Shown: positions 1 to 6,191, counted from the stretch's first letter. The stretch: DNA of 6,807 nt from Candidatus Parcubacteria bacterium (GCA_027039745.1 JALUMP010000146.1:1-6807); one strand, 5' to 3'. The notes: generated by a model from the sequence alone, not told the origin. A program made the numbers and translations.

Positions 1-424
1 TCTTTTGGTTTTCCAAAACTTTGTAAATCATTGCAGTCGTTGTTGTCTTTCCGTGTGTGCCAGAAACAGCAATTGTTTTGTATTTTTTTGTAGCTTCCCC
101 TAAAGCTTCAAAATAATTTAATACAGGGACTCCCCTTCTTCGTGCCTCTTTTAAAACTTTTGGCCCTCTACTTTCTCATGCAACAGAATAAACAAATAAA
201 TCAACATCTTCTGGAACCAAATCTTCTGTAGTGCCGATATTTATTTTTACACCTTTTTTACGTAGTTCGTCTAAAGTTTCATGGCTTTCTTGGTCATTTG
301 TACCTGAAACTTTTTTGCCTATATGTAACATCATTTTTGCTAAAGCAGAAATACCAATTCCACCTATACCAATGAAATGCACGTGTTTTATATCGTCTAG
401 AGAGCCTTTAAGATTTTTTTTCAT
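1..424 (-). CDS. murC: UDP-N-acetylmuramate--L-alanine ligase MurC (N-terminal part, cut by window edge)
   Basis: MurC is a cytoplasmic ATP-dependent ligase that adds L-alanine to UDP-MurNAc, the first step of peptidoglycan stem-peptide assembly. The visible 141 residues begin with a Rossmann-like domain (HVHFIGIGGIGISALAKMM, about residues 14-32; SGTNDQES near 40-47) and run into the central ATPase domain with the P-loop GTHGKTTTT at 122-130. The gene runs off position 1, so the catalytic core and C-terminal domain are missing. An in-frame TGA at 178-176 (codon 83) falls between YSVA and ESRGPKVLKEARRRGVPV. Homology continues unbroken on both sides, so I read it as Trp rather than a stop; this site alone does not separate Trp from Gly. 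The ATG at 424 lies inside the end of murD (17-base overlap) with no Shine-Dalgarno sequence, which suggests translational coupling. The family call is very secure. Confidence 0.95.
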
Positions 425-1751
425 AAAACTGTTTTATTATTTTTTTAAATTTATCATTTCTGTCATATTCATTTACAAACTCTTTTCCAAAAGATGAAAA
501 TATTGGACTAAAGATTATAGTATCTCCCCTTTTACTATTTTCCAAAGCTGCATTTATAGTTTCTCTAAAAGTAGAAAAAACTTGAAAATTATTTAGTTTT
601 TTAACCAACTTATCAGTTCCAGAACCCTCCAGCAAAAATACACTTTTGCATCTTTTTTTAATTTCTATAATTACTTTATTTAATTCTAATTTTTTATCTG
701 TACCCCCCGCAATTAAAATTAAATTGTTCCCCAAACTTTCTAACCCTACAGCTGTAGCTTCTGGCGTGGTCGCATTATTATCATTATAAATTTTTCGTCC
801 ATTAAAATTTCCAAAAAATTCTAATCTACCCTCTACTGCCGAAAAATTTTCTAAACCTTGTTTAATATTTTTATCAGAAATTTTTAGAGCTCTTAAAACA
901 TCTTTAGCTAAAGCTGCATTTTCTCTGTTGTGAATACCTTTTATATTTAGATTATAATTTTTTGATAATTTTTTTGGAATATAAGTTATTATTGGTGGGT
1001 TCTCTTTTTTAATTTTTTCTTCTATATCAGCTCCGACAAATAATAAATCACCCCTTTCTTTAATTTGATATTTAAAAATATTTGCTTTATCTTTAAAATA
1101 AGTTTCCATATTTGAATAATAATTTAAATGGTCTGGCATAAAATTTGAAAAAACAGCAATATTTGGACTTATCTTTTGGTATCCAAACCCTTGTAATTGT
1201 CAGGAATCAAGCTCTAAAACAACATAATCTCCACTTTTGATTTTTGGTAATAAAGCCAAAGTAGACATTCCTCTAATATTTCCACCCAAAAAAACATTGT
1301 GCTTTTTTATATTTTTTTTCAAAATCTCATATATTATAGAAGTAATGGTTGTTTTACCTCTTGTGCCAGTTACACCTATCGTCTTTACATCTTTTGGTAA
1401 AAAACTTACAAACATTGCAGTGCTCATAAATACTTTTATATTGTTTTTAAAAGCAGTTTCAATATATTTATTTTCTAATGGCACCCCATTTCCTTTTATT
1501 ACTAAATCAGTATTTGAAAAATCATCTTTTAAGTGACCCCCTAAATGAAATATTATATTTTTATGATGTTTTAATTTTTTAATAGATTCTTTCAATTCTT
1601 TTTCGTCCTTCAAGTCGGTAACAATAAGTTGTTTAGCGTATTTAGCTAAAAAATCAGCGTCACCAAGACCACGCCCAAGCAACCCTAATCCCATTAGCGT
1701 AACCTTTTTCCCTTTTAAAAATTTTTTTAGTTTATCAATATTGTTTTGCAT
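408..1751 (-). CDS. murD: UDP-N-acetylmuramoyl-L-alanine--D-glutamate ligase MurD, one in-frame UGA
   Basis: MurD adds D-glutamate to UDP-MurNAc-L-Ala in the cytoplasm using ATP. The 447-residue product has the usual family length. It shows an N-terminal nucleotide-fold segment (VTLMGLGLLGRGLGD, about 17-31), the P-loop GTRGKTT at 129-135 (GTNGKST in many other bacteria), the SPNIAVFSNFMPDHLNYY segment just after residue 184, and a C-terminal ligase domain with NDNNATTPEA and AGGTDKKLE. A TGA at 1202-1200 is codon 184, in LDS-W-QLQGFG. MurD proteins carry an aromatic residue here (SSFQLE or S-W-QL types), so UGA=Trp fits and UGA=Gly does not. It is the gene's only Trp. The ATG at 1751 follows an extended -10 box by 9 bases, and no ribosome binding site is visible. 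The TAA stop lies inside murC, so the two wall genes form an overlapping operon. Under the standard code it would wrongly be called as two fragments. Confidence 0.96.
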
Positions 1752-1760
1752 CTATTTTTT

Positions 1761-1790
1761 ATTATAACAAACAAAATGATAAAATTTAAA
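1761..1790 (-). promoter_or_regulatory. murD-murC promoter (extended -10)
   Basis: On the minus strand TGTTATAAT (1769-1761) is a perfect -10 hexamer with a TGn extension. The -35 is weak, TTAAAT or TTTAAA around 1790-1784. Only 9 bases separate the -10 from the murD ATG, so the transcript should start within about 0-4 bases of the start codon. The A+T-rich background makes chance TATAAT matches common. The TGn extension and the mirrored scpB promoter raise confidence. Confidence 0.6.
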
Positions 1791-1814
1791 ATATATGATA
1801 AAAAGTGTTATAAT
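1786..1814 (+). promoter_or_regulatory. scpB-dac promoter (extended -10)
   Basis: TGTTATAAT at 1806-1814 has a perfect -10 hexamer with a TGn extension, preceded at 17-bp spacing by a poor -35 (TTAAAA, 1786-1791). The ATG of scpB lies 9 bases after the -10. The box is identical to the divergent murD box, and the two -35 regions overlap around 1784-1791, so the two polymerases probably compete for this 72-base gap. Confidence 0.6.
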
Positions 1815-1823
1815 CTGTAAACT

Positions 1824-2375
1824 ATGTCAGACGATGATTTAGAAAAAAAAATAGAAGCTATTTTATTTTTTAAGGGCGAAGAAGTAAGTATTCCCGTATT
1901 AAAAAAGATAACTCAAAAAAAACGTGAGGAAATTTTAAACGCTATTGAAGAAATAAAAAAAAGACTTAAAACAAATTCTTCATTAACTATTGTAGAAAAT
2001 GGCCAACACTTTTTAATGACTACTAAAAAAGAATATTCTGATACAATATCAAAATTAAAAAAAGAAGAAGAATTTGGAGAATTATCCCCATCCTCTCTAG
2101 AAACATTATCAATTATTTTGTATAAAGGACCAATATCAAAAAATGAACTTGATCAAATAAGAGGAATAAATTCTTCTTATATATTAAGAAATTTAGCAAT
2201 AAGAGGGCTTATTCAAAAAATTAATCAACAAAATCAAATATTCTATCAAGAAAGTGTTCAGTTGTTGCAGTATCTTGGACTGACAAATAAAAAAGAACTA
2301 CCATCTTTTGACAAAATTATTAACAAATTAAACCAAATAGAACAAACAGACCATGAACAAAATATCTTTAAATAA
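1824..2375 (+). CDS. scpB: Segregation and condensation protein ScpB
   Basis: ScpB is the paired winged-helix subunit that works with the kleisin ScpA and the SMC ATPase in the bacterial condensin for chromosome compaction and segregation. The 183-residue product has normal ScpB length. It shows the N-terminal opening EKKIEAILFFKGEEVS (about 7-22, IEAILF being a family signature) and the second winged-helix segment LSPSSLETLSIILYKGPISKNELDQIRG with LRNLAIRGLI (about 88-130), matching the family pattern LSPAALETLAIIAYKQPIT...IRG. The final part is Lys/Asn/Gln-rich. ScpA usually sits just upstream, but here the upstream neighbour is the divergent murD, so scpA must be elsewhere. There is no ribosome binding site, and the ATG is 9 bases from a -10 box, so a leaderless start is likely. 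Its end overlaps the carboxypeptidase gene by 23 bases, which suggests coupled translation. Confidence 0.93.
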   Translation: MSDDDLEKKIEAILFFKGEEVSIPVLKKITQKKREEILNAIEEIKKRLKTNSSLTIVENGQHFLMTTKKEYSDTISKLKKEEEFGELSPSSLETLSIILYKGPISKNELDQIRGINSSYILRNLAIRGLIQKINQQNQIFYQESVQLLQYLGLTNKKELPSFDKIINKLNQIEQTDHEQNIFK

Positions 2376-3402
2376 AATTCTAAACAATTTAAAAGAAAAA
2401 CAAGGATTTTTAAACATAGAAAAACTAAAAAATATAAATAAAATTAAAGTTTTTGTTTATTCTCTATTTGTATTACTTGGAGTTTTCATTAGCATCATAA
2501 GCTATACGTTGGTTAACTATTACCAGGCTCAACATATATTAAAAATAACAGAATTAGAAAATAAAAAATCTGTCGCACAAATAAAAGCCCTACAAGAAAA
2601 ACAAAAAATAGAAAAAATGATAATAGATCAAAACTTTAATAAGTTAAAACTTGATGCTAAAAATATTCTTGTTAAAGATTTAACTACCAAAAAAGAAATT
2701 TTTTCTAAAGAAGCTGACAAAAAAGTTGGTTTAGCGTCTTTAACCAAAATTGCCACTTTAGCTGTGGCGCTAAACAATTCTCCGAAAAATATTATTATTA
2801 AAGCACCTTTTTTGCTTGCAGATGGAGATAACGGGCTAGTTGCAGGAGAAAACTTCAATACTAAAAAACTCCTTGAACTTATGTTTATGGTATCTTCAAA
2901 TGATGCGGCTACAGCTATTGCCTATAAGGGAGAGTTAAAAGAATCTAACCACCAAGATTTTTTAAAAAAAATGAATACTTTGGCAGATAAACTCGGAATT
3001 AAATCCACAATATTTTTATCAGAATCTGGTTTAGATATTGATGATTATATAAATGGATCATACGGTTCTGCAAAAGATATATCTTCATTATCAGAATACG
3101 TATATAAAACATATCCTGATTTTATAAAAGAAGTCACTGTCCCTACAAAAAAAATATGTTCAAAAACAATTTGTCATGATGCAAAAAACACTGACCCTTT
3201 ACTCATTGAATATCCGAATATAGTTTTTTCAAAAACAGGATGAACACATCCAGCTGGTGGAAATTTATCACTTATTTATAAAATAAATAACAACTATTAT
3301 TCGATTGTTATTTTAGGATCAACAAAACAAGGAAGATTTAATGATGCTAAATTATTAATAAAAGCTCTTAAAAATTACGTAATACAAAAAAACAAAAATT
3401 AA
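2353..3402 (+). CDS. Membrane-anchored D-alanyl-D-alanine carboxypeptidase (PBP5/DacA-like), one in-frame UGA
   Basis: This is a serine D,D-carboxypeptidase of the S11 penicillin-binding family, which trims the terminal D-Ala from peptidoglycan stem peptides outside the membrane. The 349 residues comprise a short basic cytoplasmic N-terminus, one membrane segment (about 32-55), a charged helical stalk likely to coil (about 60-95), and the catalytic domain. All three active-site motifs are present: SLTK (Ser129, Lys132), SSN (Ser181, Asn183) and KTG (294-296). A TGA at 3241-3243 is codon 297, directly after KTG. Relatives have an aromatic residue there (KTG-W/Y/F-T), so it is read as Trp. The frame then gives THPAGGNLSLIYKI and continues to TAA at 3400-3402. 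Under the standard code the enzyme would lose its last 53 residues right after the third motif. It overlaps scpB by 23 bases and is followed at once by a terminator. The exact substrate preference cannot be told from sequence. Confidence 0.93.
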
Positions 3403-3427
3403 AAAAACTACTCTTAGGTAGTTTTTT
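3402..3427. terminator. Bidirectional terminator between dac and trpB
   Basis: A 10-bp perfect stem (AAAAAACTAC 3402-3411 with GTAGTTTTTT 3418-3427) with a 6-base loop, A-rich on the left and T-rich on the right. It can therefore end transcription from dac on the plus strand and from trpB on the minus strand. It sits directly on the dac stop codon and 15 bases past the trpB stop, so trpB is the last gene of its transcript. Confidence 0.88.
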
Positions 3428-3441
3428 AATTTTCAATATTC

Positions 3442-4638
3442 TTATTTAAGATTCAAAATATCAATAACATAATCAATATCTTTATCTCCCCTACCCGAAA
3501 GGTTAATTATTATAGTTTTATTATTATCTAATTTTTTAGCCAACTTAATAGCGTATGCCACTGCGTGCGAACTTTCTAATGCAGGAATAATACCTTCTGT
3601 CTTTGTCAATTCTAAAAACGCATCCAAAGCCTCTTTATCATTAATTGTGACATATTCCACTCTCCCTTTGTCTTTTAAATCAGCGTGAACTGGCCCTATC
3701 CCTGGATAATCCAATCCTGAAGCTATTGAATGCACTGGTAAAGGATTTCCTTCATTGTCTTGAAGTAAATAAGTAAACATACCATGAATCTCTCCTGGAC
3801 GCCCAAGTGTTAAAGTAGCGGCATGATCTCCATCTTTAAAACTTCTCCCTGCTGGTTCTACTCCAATCATTTTCACATCTGTATCCAAAAAGTCATTAAA
3901 TAAACCAATGGCGTTAGAACCGCCCCCAACACAAGCCATTAAATAATCTGGCTTAATATCTCGCTCTTCTATTTGCCCTTTTACTTCTTTCCCTATGATT
4001 GACTGAAAATCTCTAACTATCATTGGATATGGATGAGGCCCAACAACTGAACCTATTCCAAAAAAAATATTTTCAGGATCTTTCAAAAAAGATTTAAAAG
4101 CACTATCTACAGCTTCTTTTAAACTTTTACCTCCATCATTAACTTCAATTACTTTTGCTCCAAGCATTTTTATCTTCATCACATTTGGCATTTGTTTTGC
4201 TATGTCAATTGCCCCCATATGAATTTCACAATTAATACCAACAATAGCAGCAGCTGTCGCTAATGCTACTCCGTGTTGCCCTGCTCCTGTTTCTGCTAAT
4301 AATTTAGTTTTACCCATTTTTTTGGCCAATAGAGCTTCTCCTAAAGTATGATTAATTTTATGAGCACCTGTATGATTTAAATCTTCTCTCTTTAAAAAGA
4401 TTTTTGCACCACCAATCTTTTTAGTTAAATTTTTTGCATAATATAAAGGTGATGGTCTGCCAACATAATTTTTTAATAATTCATTATATTCTTTGATAAA
4501 ATCTGGATCGTTTTTAATTTTCTGATATTGTTCTGCTATTTCATCAAAAACAGGCTTTAATTCTGGTGGTAAAATTTGTCCACCATATTCACCAAAATAG
4601 CCTTCTTTGTTTGGTGTATTTGTAATTTCTTTTGTCAT
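3442..4638 (-). CDS. trpB: Tryptophan synthase beta subunit TrpB, single-gene unit
   Basis: TrpB is the PLP enzyme that condenses indole with L-serine to give L-tryptophan, normally in an alpha2-beta2 complex with TrpA. The 398-residue product is complete and matches the classical TrpB1 type. It shows GEYGGQILPPEL near the start, REDLNHTGAHK with the PLP lysine at K94, AETGAGQHG with the catalytic glutamate at E116, the phosphate-binding GGGSN at 238-242, ASGLDYPGIGPVHA with D310 in the communication region, ESSHA at 355-359, and SGRGDKD at 381-387. It contains no Trp and no internal TGA. No trpA or other trp gene lies in the window, and terminators or unrelated genes flank it, so it is monocistronic. 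TrpA may be encoded elsewhere, or the enzyme may use salvaged indole; the sequence cannot decide. Its 5' leader of about 255 bases carries a predicted Trp attenuator. No Shine-Dalgarno sequence precedes the ATG. Confidence 0.97.
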   Translation of the reverse strand: MTKEITNTPNKEGYFGEYGGQILPPELKPVFDEIAEQYQKIKNDPDFIKEYNELLKNYVGRPSPLYYAKNLTKKIGGAKIFLKREDLNHTGAHKINHTLGEALLAKKMGKTKLLAETGAGQHGVALATAAAIVGINCEIHMGAIDIAKQMPNVMKIKMLGAKVIEVNDGGKSLKEAVDSAFKSFLKDPENIFFGIGSVVGPHPYPMIVRDFQSIIGKEVKGQIEERDIKPDYLMACVGGGSNAIGLFNDFLDTDVKMIGVEPAGRSFKDGDHAATLTLGRPGEIHGMFTYLLQDNEGNPLPVHSIASGLDYPGIGPVHADLKDKGRVEYVTINDKEALDAFLELTKTEGIIPALESSHAVAYAIKLAKKLDNNKTIIINLSGRGDKDIDYVIDILNLK

Positions 4639-4676
4639 AATATTTTTATAAATTATTTTTTAATCTTTGTTTTATC

Positions 4677-4694
4677 CCCAATTATTTAATTGGG
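4677..4694 (-). other. Small hairpin in the trpB-proximal leader
   Basis: CCCAATT (4683-4677) and AATTGGG (4694-4688) form a perfect 7-bp stem with a 4-base loop, about 40 bases before the trpB start in otherwise near-pure A/T sequence. On the minus strand no T-run follows, so it is not a terminator for trpB. It could protect or position the 5' region of read-through mRNA. Role unknown. Confidence 0.4.
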
Positions 4695-4767
4695 AATTAT
4701 TTATTATTTGTATTTTGTTTATTTTCATTTTTTATTTTTTATTTAATATTGATAATAATTTTTAATT

Positions 4768-4798
4768 AAAAAAACACCAAAATGTAAATGGCGCTTTT
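4768..4798 (-). terminator. Rho-independent terminator inside the trpB leader (attenuator, segments 3:4)
   Basis: Read on the minus strand, AAAAGCGCCA (4798-4789) pairs with TGGTGTTTTT (4779-4770) across a 9-base loop. This gives a 10-bp stem with two G-U pairs, and the T-run goes on to 4768. It lies 129 bases before the trpB ATG and about 100 bases after the predicted promoter, so it would abort transcription before the gene. Its whole GC-bearing 5' arm can pair instead with an upstream segment (4852-4836). Confidence 0.78.
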
Positions 4799-4852
4799 AT
4801 GAAATTTTTTAAAAGATAACTAAATAACTAAAAACACACCACTTACATTTTG
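4778..4852 (-). promoter_or_regulatory. Predicted antiterminator helix (17 bp) of the trpB leader
   Basis: The minus-strand segment CAAAATGTAAGTGGTGT (4852-4836) pairs along its full length with GCGCCATTTACATTTTG (4794-4778): 14 Watson-Crick and 3 G-U pairs with no gaps. This uses the terminator's 5' arm from G4794 to A4789, its loop, and the first two bases of its 3' arm, so the two structures exclude each other. The first segment includes the stop codon of the leader ORF (TAA at 4845-4843) and starts 11 bases after its single Trp codon. I checked the pairing base by base but made no energy calculation. Confidence 0.75.
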
Positions 4853-4883
4853 TAAGCGACTTGCCAGTTGTTTTTAGTTATTT
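4822..4883 (-). promoter_or_regulatory. 15-bp perfect inverted repeat enclosing the leader ORF end (segments 1:2)
   Basis: AAATAACTAAAAACA (4883-4869) is perfectly complementary to TGTTTTTAGTTATTT (4836-4822). The 32-base loop holds the leader Trp codon, the stop codon and the antiterminator segment, including a smaller CTTACA-AAA-TGTAAG hairpin at 4856-4842. In untranslated RNA this would hold the antiterminator segment back and favour termination. A ribosome at the Trp codon would cover the left arm (codons 4-9) and open the stem. Confidence 0.75.
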
Positions 4884-4893
4884 GAAAAAACAT
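4843..4893 (-). CDS. Putative Trp attenuator leader peptide (16 residues)
   Basis: The 17-codon ORF reads MFFQITKNNWQVAYKM followed by TAA. It is too short to identify by homology; its case rests on position. It starts 8 bases after a strong -10 box, so the mRNA would begin at or just before the ATG. It contains one Trp codon (TGG, 4866-4864, codon 10), although TGA is the usual Trp codon in this window. A ribosome stalled with this codon in the A site should cover RNA to about 4853, leaving the antiterminator segment (4852-4836) just free. A ribosome at the TAA (4845-4843) would cover that segment and let the terminator form. This is the logic of enteric trpL, but with one Trp codon instead of two and no visible ribosome binding site. 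Chance occurrence of such a short ORF is possible; the fit with the RNA helices is what persuades me. Confidence 0.65.
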   Translation of the reverse strand: MFFQITKNNWQVAYKM

Positions 4894-4901
4894 ATATAAA
4901 T

Positions 4902-4929
4902 ATTATATGATAGTTTTATTAAAAATCAA
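4902..4929 (-). promoter_or_regulatory. Promoter of the trp leader-trpB unit
   Basis: Minus strand: TTGATT (4929-4924), a 16-base spacer, then TATAAT (4907-4902). This is the best two-box promoter in the window. Transcription should start near 4896-4893, at or just before the leader ATG at 4893. A poorer TATAAA (4650-4645), 6 bases before the trpB ATG, has no convincing -35, but could give some attenuator-independent expression. Confidence 0.72.
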
Positions 4930-5020
4930 GTTATAAAACGTAGAACTTAAAACAAAAAAATACATAATACACTAAAAAGATTTTCCTATTTTGATATGAT
5001 ATTTTATTCATTTTCTAAAT
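4930..5020. other. Intergenic gap between ychF stop and trp promoter
   Basis: This is A/T-rich sequence with no convincing ORF. I see no clear GC stem plus T-run to end ychF transcription, only weak repeats such as AAGTT...AACTT and an A-run/T-run. Read-through from ychF into the trp leader is therefore possible. Confidence 0.4.
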
Positions 5021-6124
5021 TTAAATGTGAAATTCTATGACATCACCGTCTTGGACAATATACTCTTTCCCCTCCATTCTCATTTTACCTGCTTCTTTTG
5101 CGGATTTTTTTCCACCAAACACCAATAATTCTTTTGCTCCTATAACCTCTGCCCTAATAAACTTATCCTTAAAATCATTATGTATAGCTTGCCCTGCTAC
5201 TGGCGCAGTAGATCCTTTTTTTATAGTTCAAGCCCTTGTCTCTTTTACCCCTACAGTAAAATAAGAAATAAGCCCCAAAAGCTCGTAAGACTTTTTAATT
5301 AAAATAGAAATATCATCTAAATGACTACCTAGCTCCTCTTTATAAAGCCCTCTTTCCTCTTCTGAAAATTCATTGAGTTCTTGTTCTGTCTTTCCATCAA
5401 CTATTACCCAAAAAGCTTCATTTTCTTTAAAATAGCTCATCAATGTATCTCACATGTCATCATCTTGTGAGTCGATATTTTTCCCAACAGAATCTTTGTT
5501 TAAAGCATATAAAACTTTCTTTGCAGTTAAAAATTGAAGTTTTTTAAGCTCTACTATTTCTTGCTCTGAAAAATCTTCAAGATATTGAGAAATAAATTTT
5601 TCATCATCCAAAATTTTCTCTACCTTGTCTAACACAGACTCAATCACTATGGCAGTTTTGTCTTGTCGTTTTAAATCTTTTGCATTAGATACTCTTCTCT
5701 TTTCTATTACTTGTTTATCGGCTTCTATAAGTTCTAAGTTAATAATTTGAATATCTGTTAAAGGGTCTGTTCTCCCTTCAACATGCACAATATCTGGATC
5801 ATTGAAAATTCTAGCTACATGTAAAATAGCATCTACATCACGAATATTAGAAAGAAATTTATTACCAAGACCTTCCCCTTTTGAAGCCCCTTTTACAAGC
5901 CCTGCTATGTCTACAAACTCAACAACAGCATTAATTTTCTTTTCTGTCTCTGCCATGTCTGCTAAAGCATCTAGCCTTGCATCTGGCACCGGTACAACCC
6001 CAACAGAAGGGTCTATCGTGCAAAAAGGATAATTTTCTGCATCTACTTCATTCTTTGTAAGAGCATTAAACAAAGTTGATTTTCCAACATTTGGTAAGCC
6101 CACTATTCCTATTTTTAAACTCAT
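5021..6124 (-). CDS. ychF: YchF/OLA1-type ribosome-associated P-loop NTPase, two in-frame UGA codons
   Basis: YchF is a universally conserved Obg-superfamily P-loop ATPase that binds ribosomes and is linked to translation and stress control. The product is 367 residues, matching the family (E. coli about 363). Visible parts are the P-loop GLPNVGKST (9-17), YPFCTIDPSVGVVPVPD (32-48), the switch segment DIAGLVKGASKGEGLGNKFL (72-91), a helical insert (about 135-190), and the C-terminal TGS-like domain ending EAGKMRMEGKEYIVQDGDVIEF. TGA occurs at 5452-5450 (codon 225) and 5230-5228 (codon 299). The latter sits in RA-W-TIKKG, where the family has an invariant-looking Trp (E. coli VRAWTV). Codon 239 is a normal TGG Trp. 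The base-specificity motif reads NKDS (209-212), not the family's NxxE. I chose the ATG at 6124 because MSLKIGIVGLPNVGKST is the standard start and a -10 box lies 7 bases upstream; in-frame ATGs at 6133 and 6130 overlap or abut that box. Confidence 0.96.
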
Positions 6125-6131
6125 GGTCATC

Positions 6132-6159
6132 ATTATATCATTATCGGCAACTTCTACAA
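6132..6159 (-). promoter_or_regulatory. ychF promoter
   Basis: Minus strand TATAAT (6137-6132) with a partial -35 TTGTAG (6159-6154) at 16-base spacing. The -10 ends 7 bases before the ychF ATG at 6124, so the mRNA should be leaderless. The upstream in-frame ATG at 6133 uses the last bases of the -10 box and so cannot be the start for this promoter. Confidence 0.6.
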
Positions 6160-6191
6160 AATAATTTAATTTTTTTAATTAAATAAAAAAT

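Noticed and set aside
231..497. Plus-strand ORFs opposite murC, murD and ychF (including 1237-1536, 5037-5264, 5802-6032), and the minus-strand ORF 2628-2858 opposite dac
   Set aside because: They are antisense shadows of strongly conserved genes, with no recognisable protein features or start context.
4677..4694. Second terminator upstream of trpB
   Set aside because: The stem is perfect but no T-run follows on the minus strand, and on the plus strand the following sequence is mixed A/T. It is listed only as a hairpin.
4822..4883. Integron attC site or transposon end
   Set aside because: The 15-bp inverted repeat lacks attC core sites, and no transposase, integrase or target duplication is present. 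It is explained by the trp leader.
4768..4929. T-box riboswitch or other tRNA-sensing leader
   Set aside because: I could not find the conserved T-box antiterminator sequence (AGGGUGGNACCGCG-like) or a specifier-loop layout. The short ORF and three-way helix exclusion fit ribosome-mediated attenuation better.
176..5452. Frameshifts, pseudogenes or split genes in murC, murD, dac and ychF
   Set aside because: Each break is an in-frame TGA with homology continuing in the same frame, and all four genes are otherwise intact. A common codon reassignment explains them together.
176..5452. UGA as glycine (code 25 of Gracilibacteria/Absconditabacteria)
   Set aside because: Family residues at YchF 299, carboxypeptidase 297 and MurD 184 are Trp or aromatic, not Gly. 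Only murC 83 and ychF 225 are uninformative.
176..5452. UGA as selenocysteine
   Set aside because: None of the positions is a redox Cys/Sec site in these families, and five sites in four housekeeping genes is not a selenoprotein pattern.
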